In this document: one piece after another, positions 34,084-46,340 of the stretch
Position numbering within the stretch: position 1 is the first letter of the stretch
Layout: each line of letters starts with the position of its first letter
Source: Benincasa hispida
Taxonomy: Eukaryota; Streptophyta; Magnoliopsida; Cucurbitales; Cucurbitaceae
Reading direction: 5' to 3'
NCBI RefSeq assembly: GCF_009727055.1
Contig: NC_052350.1
Location: 19,251,789 to 19,315,788, forward strand
Length of the DNA: 64,000 nt
Notes under the pieces: model-generated
What the model saw: the letters and a program-made list of their open reading frames with translations, nothing else
What the model was told of the DNA's origin: nothing
Database searches by the model: none
Made by a program: the position numbers and the translations under genes

Positions 34084-36098
34084 CATATCGAGAGTTCCAT
34101 GAGCTCGTTCGGATCGCTCCGATCTCACCGTGACTGAAATATAACAATATACATTCATCACATACAGTTATACAAATAAACCTAATTATTGGCATACTCT
34201 AACAAGATAATTAACAAGGAAAGGGTTTCATACTAGTTGAAGACTATCTTCGAACTTCAGAACTCCAACGCAACAGGTCCCTCCAATGGATCTACCAACG
34301 CCCGGCGGGAACGTCGACTGCAGTAGCACGATCAACGCATACATGAATGCCGCAATGGGGATGAAACCACCACTAATAAGCCCTAGATATTCTTGGAGTA
34401 AAAACCCAAAGGGTGGGCCTTGGTGAATTTGGTAGAGGACGGAGGACAAACGAGTCGTGTAGGCAATAAGCAAGTGGGAGAGAAAACAGTGTTATCGTAT
34501 AGCAGAAGTGCTTATCACATAAAGGAGCTACACGATCGTGTAGGAAATGCTAACGATCATTTAGGAAAAGGTTTACGATCGTTTAGTTAAATCGCAAAGT
34601 GGACAATCGTTTAGGCGGAGAAGCAACCATTGTATAGGCTCTCAGGCGATCGTTTCACGAAATCTTTTAGGCGGTAGAAGAAAAAATAGATTGCACTCTT
34701 CAAAAATGAAAACCTTTTCATTTTAACCCATCGGTTACCATAACCAACGCTACCCACTAACCCACATCCAAACGTGGAAAAAGGATTAATTATCATATAA
34801 TTAATCAATTAAATAATTAATAAATATAATCATATTATATTTATATCCTATAGTTTGATATCACATATCTACTATAATATTTTCTCTTCTACTTGATATA
34901 AATCATATTTATATCTAATTTTCTCCATAATAATGTATCTCATACATTTAGCCAATTATATCATATATAATCGAACTTCCTCTTGTCAATTTGAACATTT
35001 CAAATTAACCGAAATACTAGTTCTCGACTTTATCCAACCTACCTAAGGGACCTAATGGACTTGTGGCTCAAAGCTCCAACGGTACGTGAGTAGCTGACTA
35101 AACTCTTTAGCCATGAGATCCACCATCCGTTAACTGCCAGGCATTACACTAAAGACCAACAGCTGAACTCTTCTTACCACAGATATATTTCAGTGTCCAT
35201 CGGATATAACCAATCATGAGTACGATGACCTTTCAAAGATGCTCATAAGTACAGCTGGGCCAATATACCATTTTGCCCCTGTAGTTACATCTCACTTCTT
35301 AAGTACCACTGATTCCTCTAATGAACAATACAACATAGTTCAACTATGTGTGAACACCTCTCGGGCCAGGAGAAGGTGTGTGGTGCCACATCGTTCAAGC
35401 CCCAGAATTAGCCCTTAAGGGAGCTATTTATCTACTTACCCTTGCTTGTGGAAGGAGTGAATTCCATCTTGTGCAGCTGAGTTCTTAATTCCCAAATCAG
35501 ACAAATCCCCAAAATGGTAGGTTTGAATTGGCAACCTTGCCACTCACACCCATACAAATCAAATGACTGCCCTCAATGGTAGAAGTTTCCAACTCACTCA
35601 GGATTGAAGTCATGTTACCTATGGACATCCTAGTGAAGTGAAGTCTCTGTCATGAACGGTGTTATATAACGAGACGTTAACACATCGTGGTCAGGTCTTA
35701 TAAAAACCCTTTGTATAGGATGCCCCCGCTCGCATGTCCCCAATATGAATGATCAGGATCAGACCATCTGTGACAAGTCACAACACTTGTGACCATTTCA
35801 CAAAGCAGGCTGCGTCCGTAGCGTTAACAAGATAAGGTTTCCCTCCTATATCCATATACTATAGACCATTTTCGTTATCACTCAAGACATGATCCACTTG
35901 TATGTCACCACATATATGCTTGAGTCACATATAAATAACTAGGGATTTTATGTTTATTGGTTTGTGGTAAAGCAAATAAAATAAGTAAATGAGCAAAATA
36001 AAAGATGTGAAGTAAATATCATATATTAACAACACAAGTGTTCGTACAAACTATTTACAAACTAAAGGACACGAGACTTTAGGGCATCAACCCCAACA
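34084..36098 (-). mobile_element. 3' LTR (2015 bp)
   Basis: It pairs with 42212-44265 over its whole length, with scattered substitutions and a deletion of about 25 bases near 34970 relative to the partner. The neighbouring plus-strand ATGTCCCACTTG identifies it as the 3' LTR. CGATCG-type motifs cluster at 34525-34670. Confidence 0.85.
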
Positions 36099-36110
36099 AT
36101 GTCCCACTTG
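36099..36110 (-). other. Polypurine tract
   Basis: The minus strand reads CAAGTGGGACAT before the LTR start TGTTGGGG. It is one base different in style from the sister element's CAAGTAGGAGAT. Confidence 0.7.
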
Positions 36111-36224
36111 TCCTAAAGCGAAGTGGGCTGCACAAAAAACTAGTACAAAACAATAAACTAGGGCATAAAAGCCCAGTACAAGAGAACCTACTACTTGCCC
36201 TAGTTCAACCGCGGGCGATCTTGT

Positions 36225-36300
36225 AGACCCATGCTCAGTAGGTGACCCTCAAACACTGTAGCCGTGAGAGCCTTCGTAAATGGGTCAGTAACATTAAAAT
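36225..36300 (-). pseudogene. RNase H remnant; most of the domain deleted
   Basis: Only the last part (NVTDPFTKALTATVFEGHL) remains, directly after the RT frame at about 36300. In the sister element the core with KSTSGSMFTL precedes it. Roughly 450 bases are missing, assuming the usual Copia domain length, so this element lacks RNase H activity. Confidence 0.65.
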
Positions 36301-37060
36301 GGCCTGGGTTAGACTGATCCGTCTCAGTTCCTCAACCTCTTGAGGCGTCTTAGGACACATTTTCTGAGACAAAGTGACTTCATGCCTGAACGGTAGTAGG
36401 CCTCTCCTAGAGTCCTGCATCGAGTACTTGAACAACATCTTGTCAATGTACGATGCTTGAGATAGTGTCAGCACTTTGTCCTTACGATCCCGCAAGATCT
36501 GTATACCTAGAACAAACTGAGCCACTCCCAAATTTTTCATTTGGAATTGGATCGCTAGCCAGTTTTTAACTGTAGTCAGTAGACCTACATCATTCCCAAT
36601 GAGTAGGATATCGTCTACATACAACACTAAGAAGACTACTGAAGTGTTGATCATCTTCTTGTAGACACAAGGTTCATCAACATTTTGGTCAAAGCCATAC
36701 GACTTGATCGCAGTATCAAACCGTATGTTCTATGATCGAGATGCCTATTTTAGTCCATAAATGGATCGATTCAGTTTGCAAACCTTTTGCTCTTGACCTT
36801 GGGCTATGAATCCCTCGGGCTGCACCATATAAATGGTCTCCTTAAGATTGCCATTCAAAAAAGTCATCTTGACATCCATTTGCCAGATCTCATAATTATA
36901 ATAAGCTGCAATGGATAGGAGGATGCAAATTGACCTTAACATGACAACAGGCAAGAAAGTCTCCTCATAGTCAACGCCCTCTACCTGGGTATAACCCTTT
37001 GCCACAACATCAGCACTCCGTTTGCGCTTGTAGATCCATTTACAACCTATAGGGCAAACC
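36300..37060 (-). pseudogene. Copia reverse transcriptase
   Basis: 37005-36745 encodes KGYTQVEGVDYEETFLPVV, MDVKMTFLNGNLKETIY and QPEGF. 36654-36300 encodes the catalytic loop LVLYVDDILLIGNDVG with YVDD intact, followed by SQASYIDKMLFKYSM. A stop and frameshift separate the two parts between 36655 and 36745. The RT copies element RNA; this copy is interrupted but its YVDD box is conserved. Confidence 0.8.
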
Positions 37061-37073
37061 CTATCAGGCTGAT

Positions 37074-38486
37074 CTACAAGATCCTATACTGAGTTGAAGT
37101 ACATCGACTCCATCTCGAGATCCATGGCCTTGACCCATTCATCCCGGTCAACATCCTCATTGCCTTCTTATAAGACAACGAATCCTCAACGTCGCCATCT
37201 GCTACCATAGCAAGGATTTTCGGGAAACCCAGATAGCGAATAGGTGGATTCGCAACCCTTCCACTACATCGAGATTCCCTCAACTCATGAGGTGGAACCG
37301 ACTTGCTGGATGAACTCCAATCAACAACTCTTGTTAATGTAGCAGGCTCTTCAATAACTTTTGTTGAAGTTTCAGTAGTTTCATTAGAAAGCTCATGCAA
37401 CACGACTTTGCTTCGTGGACTGTGCTCCCTTAAATTATCCTCCTCCAGGAAAGTAGCGTTTGTTGAAACAAACACCCTATTTTCCGTTGGATCATAAAAA
37501 TAACCCCCTCGTGTACCTTTGAGGTAGCCTACAAAGAGGCACAATCTCGATCGTGGTTTCAACTTCTTGGGATTAGCCTCAAACACATGTGTAGGGCAAT
37601 CCCAAATGCGGAAGTGACATAAACTAGCTTTACGCCCGTTCCTCAACTCTAGAGGTGTTCTTGCAACACTCTTGAAGGGAACACAGTTGAGTATGTACAC
37701 CGCAGTCTCCACTGCGAAACCCCAAAACGAGTCCGAAAAGGAAGCGTGACTCATTATCGAGCGAACCATGTCTAACAAGGTCTTATTTCTCCTCTTCGCT
37801 ACACCATTCTGCTGAGATATGCCCGGCGCTGAGAGTTGGGAAACGATTCCATGTTCTATCAAATAGTCATGGAATGCCGAGTCCAAAAACTTTCCACCTC
37901 GATCCGATCAAAGTGTTTTAATCTGTCTATCCAATGCATTTTCAACTTTAGCCTTGAACTCCTTGAACTTTTCAAAGGATTCAGACTTCCGTTGCATAAG
38001 ATAAACATACCCATACCTGGAGTAATCATCAGTAAAACTGATAAAATACTCATAGCCACCTCAAGTTCGCACATTAATAGGACCACAAAGGTCAGAATGT
38101 ACTAACTCAAGAGGCTCCTTGGCTCTAGAACCTTTTCCAGTAAAAGGTCGTTTAGTCATCTTACCCTCAAGGCAAGATTCGCACACTGGCAAAGAATTTT
38201 CTTCTAACTCACTTAGAAGTCCATTCTTCACCAATCTCTCAATCCTATTGAGATTGATGTGCCCTAAACATAGAGGCCAAAGTTGGGCATTTTCTTTTGG
38301 ATAAATTCGTCGACGTTTTGATTGAGTTACGGCAGTTCTAAACATTTCAGTATTATAGAGGGAATTAATGGCTAACGGCCTTAGCACATATAAATTCGAT
38401 TCCAGATTTGCTGTGCAAATAAAAACATCATCTTTATGAATAAATGCTTTATTCACATCAAAAGAGACAGTATATTTACATTGCAA
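37074..38486 (-). pseudogene. Copia GAG-pre-integrase and integrase
   Basis: 38486-38061 has the pre-integrase zinc region (GHINLNRIERLVKNGLL, then CESCLEGK), with LWPLCLGH where LWHLRLGH is expected, so one zinc His is lost. The core is frameshifted near 38060 and has TGA for CGA just before SDRGGKF. 37886-37074 continues with QLSAPGISQQNGVAKRRN, where the third catalytic acidic residue (NGVAER in the family) is Lys. The FVGYLKGTRGGYFYDPTEN phrase marks the C-terminal region. Insertion activity is therefore lost. Confidence 0.8.
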
Positions 38487-38573
38487 TAAACACTTTACAG
38501 AAATAAGGTTCCTTTTTAGTTCAGGAACAATATATACATCATTTAAAACCAGAAACCTATTCTGTAAAGCTAA

Positions 38574-38780
38574 CTAGAGTCCTCCCACTGCCACAGCTGA
38601 GACGACGTGCTCGGTGCCTACTTGCATCATCATCTCACCAGCCTCCAGCTGTTGCCAAGATCTAATCCCCTGAAAAGAAGAACAAACATGATTAGTGGCG
38701 CCTAAATCAATTATCCAGGCAGAATCATCATTCTCCACTAAACAAGTTTCAAGCATAAGTAAATCACATTTACCTCTGTC
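38574..38780 (-). pseudogene. Copia aspartic protease
   Basis: The frame has the phrase ENDDSAWIIDLGATNHVCSS. The active-site DSGA of the family is DLGA here, a TCA to TTA change. The sister element retains DSGA near 19790. The frame ends early after about 60 residues. The protease would cleave the gag-pol polyprotein. Confidence 0.75.
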
Positions 38781-38789
38781 GGCCTTGGC

Positions 38790-39753
38790 CTTAGCCTTGG
38801 CTGCTTTCTTCTCTTTCAGATACCGAGGACAGTTCCTCTTCCAGTGTCCATCTTGGTTGTAGTGGAAACACTTTCTCTTAGAAACTTGTGGACACTTACT
38901 TGAGGCGACGGACGATGGGTTAGCAGTGCCTTCCTTTTACCCTTACCACCCTTCTTCTTCTTCCACTTTGCAGAGTTAGAAGCAGAAGGTGCAAACTTCG
39001 TTCCTAAGGTTGAACCTGTATGGAACGTCCTGGAGGATGAAGCAACATTTGCCTCACCCATCTGCCTCTCGTTACTTTTCAGTAAATATTGGTATGTTGC
39101 AACTCGTTGAGGAGAGTTATAAGGTTGAATTTCACTTTGTTAAGAATAACATTGCTAACAAAGTGCAGGAAGCTCTCCGGCAAAACATGTAGAATTATGC
39201 TAACCTGGCTGCCTTCATCGATGGTAAACCCATTCAACTCCGTCACATTAAAGTGGACCATCATGTTTAGCACATGTTCACGAACAGAGGTGCCTTCTTG
39301 CATTTTGGAGTTGAATATGTATTTAAGAGCCTCATGCATAAGCTGTTCAGATGGTTGTCCAAACATCCCCCGCAAGGACTCCATGATCTCACGCGCCGAG
39401 ACCATAGGCTCATGTTTCTTGGCTAAGACTTCAGAAAGACTTGCCAAGATGTAGGCTCGGGCCTTCTCATTCGCCCTTGTCCATCGCTCGTATGCCTCCC
39501 GAACATTTCGATCGGCATTTGGAGCTGGAATAGAAGGACAGGCCTCCGTGAGAACGAACATGAGATCCTCGATGATTAGGATCGTCGTGATTATGTGTTT
39601 CCATGTTGAGAAATTATCACCAGTAAGTTTTCGGCGCTTAACAAAGCTAACGTGGTTGTTGCCATTTTGAAAATATTGCTGAAAATACGAACAAAACTTT
39701 ATTAGATTTGCTAAACCACTTTTAAACCAATCAGTTTTGCAAAATAGTTTCAA
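38790..39753 (-). pseudogene. Copia gag with CCHC zinc knuckle
   Basis: The frame 39753-39079 (224 aa) covers the capsid-like domain: KLTGDNFSTWKHIITTILI, then ARAYILASLSEVLAKKHEP, a MFGQPSEQLMHEALKYIF helix and a DEGSQVSIILHVLP-like phrase. A Lys-rich linker (SAKWKKKKGGKGKRK) follows at 38980. The zinc knuckle near 38840-38890 reads KCFHYNQDGHWKRNCP, so its second Cys is Tyr. A frameshift precedes the knuckle. Gag packages element RNA in cytoplasmic particles. Confidence 0.8.
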
Positions 39754-42197
39754 GTACCCTAAGTTACAGACTTCTATTTTGCAATGATGCCCTAGTAAGG
39801 CAGGACAAACGCCACTGGTGATCAGTTGCCCCTTCGCTGGGATGAAACATTCTCAACCATTAGGCAGAACCAACTCTTGGAACTGAACCTAATAGCCACC
39901 ATTTGTCGGTCCAGAATGGTTAACATTTAACTATTTCGCGTAAGTGTAACCCCTCGCTTTCGGTGCCAGAGTCGCTCCCTAATGCACTTACTGTAGCGAA
40001 AAGATAGATTAGGACAAGAGACTAAGTTACCTTATCCTCTTACAGGAGATCAATTAAAGAAACGTGCAAAACTGCCATCCTTTAGGGGGACACTCCCAGG
40101 GTGCCTTGAGGCGATGCGCAGTAACTTTATTCAACCTAACGAGGGAGATCGAGGGATATGTTATTGCACTTCCCGCTCCCACTTACTATGAACATTCTCT
40201 CCATCCACCTTGATATTGACCTACCCAAACACCATCCGTTGGGGGGACACGTCAAAGGTGCTGCGAGGCTGAGGATAGATCTTACGGTGTGGACTATTTA
40301 AGAGAAAAGTGAAAGGTTTAAGTCAAGCATCTCATGCCCCAAGTACCTCTCACTGAATGTTCTACCTAGGGATTCATTAATCTAGACAATCCGGCTACTG
40401 ATTTTAGTCTAAGTCATCTTTTTAAACTCTGCTCATAAACAATGTTTGTCTATGAAATATGAACAAGTTCAAGTAGTCACATTTAAACACTTTAATGGAT
40501 TATCCTTAACTTGCATACATGCATCAAATCTATCTAATTCATCTTTCTAGTTAAGTTCCTAGGTAGGGATGTTACGTTTCCGTCAACTTAAATACCCCGG
40601 CCTAGACAAAACCCGCCTTAGACAAAAGGTCCCTTATAGATAGATTTGCTACACTTTAACCTATTATACTGATTAAAAGATTAAAGCCTTAGGGTTGCTA
40701 ATCATATTATGATCGTTATCTTAGGTCTATGTGATCAAAGGTTTAAACATTTTAAAACCATGAATTAAACCTAAGTGAACATGCATGTCTTTCTTATTTC
40801 TTTTCGTTCTAATTTCTCTTTAACTTTTAAAAAGAAATAACTAAAAACATTGCGTACAACGAGGCGTTTAAAACATTTATAAAATAACCTATGTGTCATG
40901 CTTCTTGCAGTGTCCAGTCATTACTATATATATAACTTTTATATAACGTGTAACAACCAAGCAAACATACTATCATTCAACCTTATACTATTACATCTAT
41001 AATATAAAGATGATGCATGTCAATGCTTTTTATGCATGCATAAATATAACTCTTATATTAATGATGCAAGAGCATGCTCTTACATAATTAAAATCATGCT
41101 TCTCTAAATTATAACAATTACAATAAAGAGATGATGCATGACCATTGCATAACCTAAGCTGGGATACACTATATGTACATACCATATGACATATAAAGAC
41201 ATACATCGCATGTCATAAACAAAGGATTAATCGACCGAGATGAGCCTTTATAAAAACCAAAATGAAAAAAAACCTATCTATTACATTTTTCATCGAGCAA
41301 ATCGGTTCACAGGAGAACCGGATCTTGAACCGCCAGGAGGTCTTCATCATGTAGCAAACTCTGCAGGTAGACGATAATTCAGCGCGCACTAGACGATAGG
41401 AACATAAGTAAACGATCGCGTAGACGACGACTAGGCTGCGAAGTCTGATCGTTTATGCGATCGTGTAGCGCGACGACAGGAAAACGATTTACCTTAAGTT
41501 ACTAAGCGATGAAGCTTGCTGACCTAAACGATCGTCTAGCGCGCGCACTTTAAACGATACGCAAGCGTCTCATCGTCTATACTATGCGTGCAACCAGTAA
41601 ACGATTTGCCTTGCGATACTAAGCGATCGTTTAGTCAGTTACTAAGCGATGAAGCTTACTGACCTAAACGATCGTCCAGTGCACCCGCACATTAAGCGAT
41701 CTGCGAGCATCTCATCGTCTACACGACGCGATACTCAGTGATCGCATACTCGATCGTCAACCCGATGCGACCAACTCTTGATCGCATCACCATCGTTTAA
41801 CCGATGCATTCATCAGGATCACGTACTCCTTCATCTTTACAAAGCGATGGACAGCGATTGCGTAGAACTTCTTCTGCACGATGCGATCAACCCTAGATCG
41901 CTTCCTTCCTCGAATAGCCGTAACACTTGCCCAGAACTTCGACGAACGATTCAAAACTTTAAACAAACTTTGAATACAGACTCGATAACGATTATTAATG
42001 TCCTAAAATGCAAGGGCCTTTACAAATAACCGCAAATGTAAAAGGATCTTAAACAAATCGAGGTTAATGATCCCGAAAACATCCATTAATCTGGCACATC
42101 CACAACAGATTTAACAATTAAACAGCATAGAAATGCACCCACCATGAATGTATATTTCATTTCATTGCAACAGATGAAATCAGAGTATCAGAACCTG
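39754..42197 (-). promoter_or_regulatory. Long structured 5' leader of the Copia element
   Basis: About 2.4 kb between primer-binding site and gag without a recognisable gene. In transcript order: a dense CGATCG/CGTTTAG cluster (41340-41900), AT-rich tandem units with TATAACTCTTATATTA and GATGCAT (40920-41130), and two G-rich modules (GGGGGACACTCCCAGGGTG near 40085 and GGGGGGACACGTCAAAGGTG near 40237), about 150 bases apart. The same blocks in the same order occur in the element at 14688-23077. Confidence 0.6.
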
Positions 42198-42209
42198 GCT
42201 CTGATAGCA
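42198..42209 (-). other. Primer-binding site with one mutation
   Basis: The minus strand reads TGCTATCAGAGC against the usual TGGTATCAGAGC of the initiator tRNA-Met site. It lies two bases from the LTR end at 42212. The single change is a transversion. Confidence 0.75.
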
Positions 42210-42211
42210 AT

Positions 42212-44265
42212 TGAAGGATCTCATACCGAGAGTTCCATGAGCGCGTTCGGATAGCTCCAATCTCACCGTGGCCGAAATATAACAATATACATTCATCACA
42301 TACAATTATGCAAATAAATCTAATTATCGGCATGCTCAGAATAAGATAATTAACAGGGAAAGGGTTCCATACCAGTTGAAGACTATCTTCGAACTTCAAA
42401 ACCCCAACGCAGCAGATCTTTCCAACAGATCTACCAACGCCCGGCGAGAATGTCAACTGCAGCAGCACGATCAACGCGAACAAGAATGTCGCAACGGGGA
42501 CAACACCACCACTAATGAGCCCCGGGTATTCTTGGAGTGAAAACCCAAAGGGTGGGCTTTGGTGAATTTGGTAGAAGACGGAGGACAAACGAGTCGTGTA
42601 GGCGATAAGCAAGTAGAAGAGAAAATAATGCTATCGTATAGCAGAAGTGCTTATCGCATAGAGGAGCTACACGATCGTGTAGGAAATGCTGAACGATCGT
42701 TTAGGAAAAGGTGTACAATCGTTTAGTTAAATCGCGAGGTGGACGATCGTTTAGGCGGAGAAGCAACTATTGTATAGGCACTCGGGCGATCGTTTCACGA
42801 AATCTTTTGAGCGGAAGAAGAAAATATCGATTGCACTCTTCAAAAATGAAAACCTTTTTCATTTTAACCCATCGGTTACCATAACCAACGCTGCCCACTA
42901 ACCTACGTCCAAACGTGGAAAAATGATTAATTATCATATAATTAATCAATTAAATAATTAATAAATTTAAAAATATTATTTTTATATCCTATAGTTAGAT
43001 ATCACATATCTACTCTAGTATTTTCTCTTCTACTTGATATAAATCATATTTATATCTAATTTCCTCCATAATAATGTATCTCATACATTTAGCTAATTAT
43101 ATCATATATAATTAGCCAGTCCAATTATATCATATATAATCGAACTTCCTCTTGTCAGTTTGAACTTTTCAAATTAATCCAAATACTGGTTCTCGACTTT
43201 ATCCAAGCTACCTAGGGGACCTAATGAACCTGTGGCTCGAAGCTCTAATGGTACATGAATAGCTGACTAAACTCTTTAGCCACGAGATCCACCATCCGTT
43301 AACTATCAGGCATTTCACTAAAGACCAACAGCCGAACTCTTCTTACCACAGGTATATTTCTGTGTCCATCGGATATAACCAATCATGAGTATGATGACCC
43401 TTCATAGATGCTCGTAAGTACAGCTGGCCAATATACCATTTTGTCCCTATGGTTACATCTCACTCCTTAAGTACCATTGATTCCTCTAATGAACAATACA
43501 ACATAGTCCAGCTATGGTGAACACCTCTTGGGCCAGGAGAAAGTGTGTGGCGCCACATCGTTTAAACCCCGGAATCAGCCCTTAAGGGAGCCATCTATCT
43601 ACTAACCTCTGCCTCGGGGAAGGAGTAAATTTCATCTTGTGCAGCTGAATTCCCAGCTCCCGAATCAGAGGAATCCTCAAAATGGTAGGTTTGAATCGGC
43701 GACCTAGCCACTCGTACCCATACAAATCAAAAGACCGCACTCAATGGCAGAAGTTCCCAACTCACTCGGGATTGAGGTCATGTTACCTATGGTCATCCTA
43801 ATGAAGTGAAGTCTCTGTCATGAACGGTGTTATATAACGAGACGTTAACACTTCGTGGTCAGGTCTTATACAAACTCTTTGTATAGGATGCTCCTGCTCG
43901 TATGTCCCCAACACGAATGATCAGGATCAGACCATCTGTGACATGTCACAACACTTGTGACCATTCTACAAAGCGGGTCGCGTCCGTAGCGTTACTAAGA
44001 TAAGGTTTCCCTCCTATATCCATATACTACAGACCATTTTGGTTATCATTCAAGACGTGTTCCACTTGTATGCCACCACATACATGCTTGAGTCACTACA
44101 GATAACCAGGGATTTTATGTTTATTGGTTTGTAGTAAAGAAAATAAAACAAGTAAATGAGCAAAATACAAGATGTGAAGTAAATATCATATATTAACAAT
44201 ACAAGCGTTCATACAAACTGTTTACAAACTACAGGACACGAGACTTTAGGGCATCAACCCCAACA
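42212..44265 (-). mobile_element. 5' LTR (2054 bp)
   Basis: It pairs with 34084-36098 and adjoins the primer-binding site. The right end CCCCAACA abuts the interrupted SIRE-like pol frame. CGATCG-type motifs cluster at 42640-42800. The ORF at 42157-42612 is a chance frame in the LTR that is also present in other copies. Confidence 0.85.
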
Positions 44266-45248
44266 CAATCAACATCGCAATAGCCAACCAGAGAGCTACT
44301 AGTGTCAAATGAGTATAGAAGACCATATTTAATTGTCCCATTTATGTATTTGATTATCCTTTTGGCGCTCAGCCAATGATTGTTATTTGGACATGATTGA
44401 TACCTTGCACATATCCTGACAACAAAGGCTATATCTGGTCTACTAATTGTTAAGTAAAGCAAGCTTCCAATAATGTTTCTGTATAGACTCTTGTCAACTG
44501 AGTTCCCATCAAAGTATTTTGATAACTTTACATGCGTTGGAGCCGGAGTTCTTTTGATACTAGCATTTTCAAGGCCAAATTTCTTTACTAAATTATTAGC
44601 ATATTTACTCTGGGAAACAAAGATTCCTTCATCCAGTTACTTTATTTGAAACTCAAAAAGTATGATAGTTCTCCTACCATGCTCATCTTAAATTCTTGTT
44701 TTATTTGTTTCACAAAGTGCTCGACCATCTCCTATGACATTCATCCGAAAATAATGTCATCAACATAGATTTGGACTATAACAAAGCTCTCTGGGGATTT
44801 CTTCACAAAAAGAGTTTTATCAACACACTCTGCCTGTACCCAAGTTCATACCAGGCTCTAGAAGCCTGTTTAAGATCATGAAACCCTTTGTTAAGTTTAT
44901 ATACATAGTCAAGATGAGAAGAGTCAACAAAACCCTTGGGCTGAGCAACATAAACTTCTGCTTTTAGATACCCATTTAAGAAGGTATTTTTTACATCCAT
45001 TTGGTATAGTTTAAATTTCAGAAGACATGAAATACCAAGCAACAGTCTAATTGCTTCTAACCTGGCAACAGGAGCAAAAGCTTCATCAAAGTCTATTCCT
45101 TCTAATTGTGTATAACTTTGAGCCACTAATCTGGTTATATTTCTAGTCACATTCCCATTCTCATCAGCCTTGTTCTTGAAGATCCACTTTGTCCCAATTA
45201 CATTCATTGACTCAAGTCTAGGGACAAGTGTCTAGACACCTTTTCGAT
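44266..45248 (-). pseudogene. SIRE-like Copia reverse transcriptase and start of RNase H
   Basis: Read from 45248: a stop in place of the Trp of VWTLVPRL, then [53 protein letters not shown] and [14 protein letters not shown]. The catalytic loop at about 44750-44775 is IYVDDIIFG, intact. The connection at 44229-44462 has YLTISRPDIAFVVR and GLLYSFDTSSSLVGYCDVD, after which the nested Copia element interrupts the frame. The [10 protein letters not shown] and PVARLEAI phrases place it close to SIRE-type elements. Stops make it inactive. Confidence 0.8.
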
Positions 45249-46340
45249 TGAAGGGATTGAATCTTAATGCAAAATCGTTTAAACGTTTTGTCTTTGAATT
45301 GGGATTGGAAAATATCAAAATGGATTTTACAGAATTAAAAGGTTAAGCATTCGAGAAAGGGAATTTAGAAAGAAAAAAAATACCAAAATACCTTTGAAGA
45401 CCAATTTCTTTAAAGACCTCTAGGAAATTCCTCCGCCCGAACTCTATATATCACGAATGAACACCATCAAAAGATTACCTAACTATTCTCAAGGTCAGAA
45501 TCAATGGATTGTGAGATCCAAATTGGCAGGGAGTAGACAAATTTTTTTTTAGAGAAAATTTTTCTCTGAAAGATTAAGAGAAAGAAAGAAAACTACATAG
45601 TGGTGAGATTGAAAAGTCTTCCCAAAAGTTTTTTTTTTTTTTTTTTTGTTTCTGTATAAAACATAGGAACTTACATGAGGGGAAATAACTTCCCCTTACA
45701 CCCACTCTCCACCCTACAACTATAGGGGAGTTATTTTTCCACTTAAAAATAATTTATTTCTTTAACTAATAAATATATATATGAAATCATATTTAATATA
45801 TGATAAATAATCCATAAATATTAACTATTAATTAATCAATATTAATATCACATGTTTATTTCATCATACATTTAAATCATATAAAAATGTAGATCTCTCT
45901 CTTAGCCTATAGTTTCAATATGAATCCACTTCATATTAAATTTTACTCTATAGTTTTTATATGAATCCATTTCATATTAATTTAATATTCAAATCCTATT
46001 CAAATATTATTCTCTCATATTATATAGTTTTAATTATAAATCATATTCATAATTAACTATATATCATAATGTATCATTATACATTATACTTTATACCAAC
46101 CCTTATTAATATAAAATTTCCTAAAAGATTTTAACAATTCAAATTATTTCAAAAATTAATTGACCTTATTTTACCATTAGTGAGCTAGCAAGGGGGCCTA
46201 ATTGACCTACAGATTAGAAGCTCCAATGATTTGAGGTTAAAATCGGTCAAACTATTTAATTAATATAATCAACATTCATTAACTGTGGGTTACTCCACTA
46301 AGACACATAGTTACACTCTTCACACTGTAGATATATTTAT
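45249..46340 (-). mobile_element. LTR (about 1.9 kb in total), first half, interrupted by another solo LTR
   Basis: It begins TGAAGGGATTGAATC, matching the TGAAGG starts of the other long LTRs. At 46340 it is cut by the solo LTR 46341-48069 and resumes at 48070. Its left flank is SIRE-like pol on the minus strand. No matching duplication links its two outer flanks (TCGAT left, TGCAA right). Confidence 0.65.

Larger units (their letters stand above)
34084..44265 (-). mobile_element. Near-complete Copia retroelement with both LTRs (10.2 kb), nested in a SIRE-like pol gene
   Basis: LTRs 34084-36098 and 42212-44265 share the ends TGAAGGATCTCAT and CATCAACCCCAACA. Flanks CAATT (34079-34083) and CAATC (44266-44270) form a 5-bp duplication with one difference. 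In minus-strand order the internal region has a primer-binding site, long leader, gag, protease, integrase, reverse transcriptase, a deleted RNase H and a polypurine tract. All genes are damaged. The copy cannot transpose on its own, but it is the best preserved member of its family in the window. Confidence 0.9.

Noticed and set aside
42157..42612. 151-aa minus-strand frame at the LTR/leader border
   Set aside because: Similar frames appear in the other LTR copies (7404-7682, 34228-34473) with disruptions; it is LTR sequence without a known domain.
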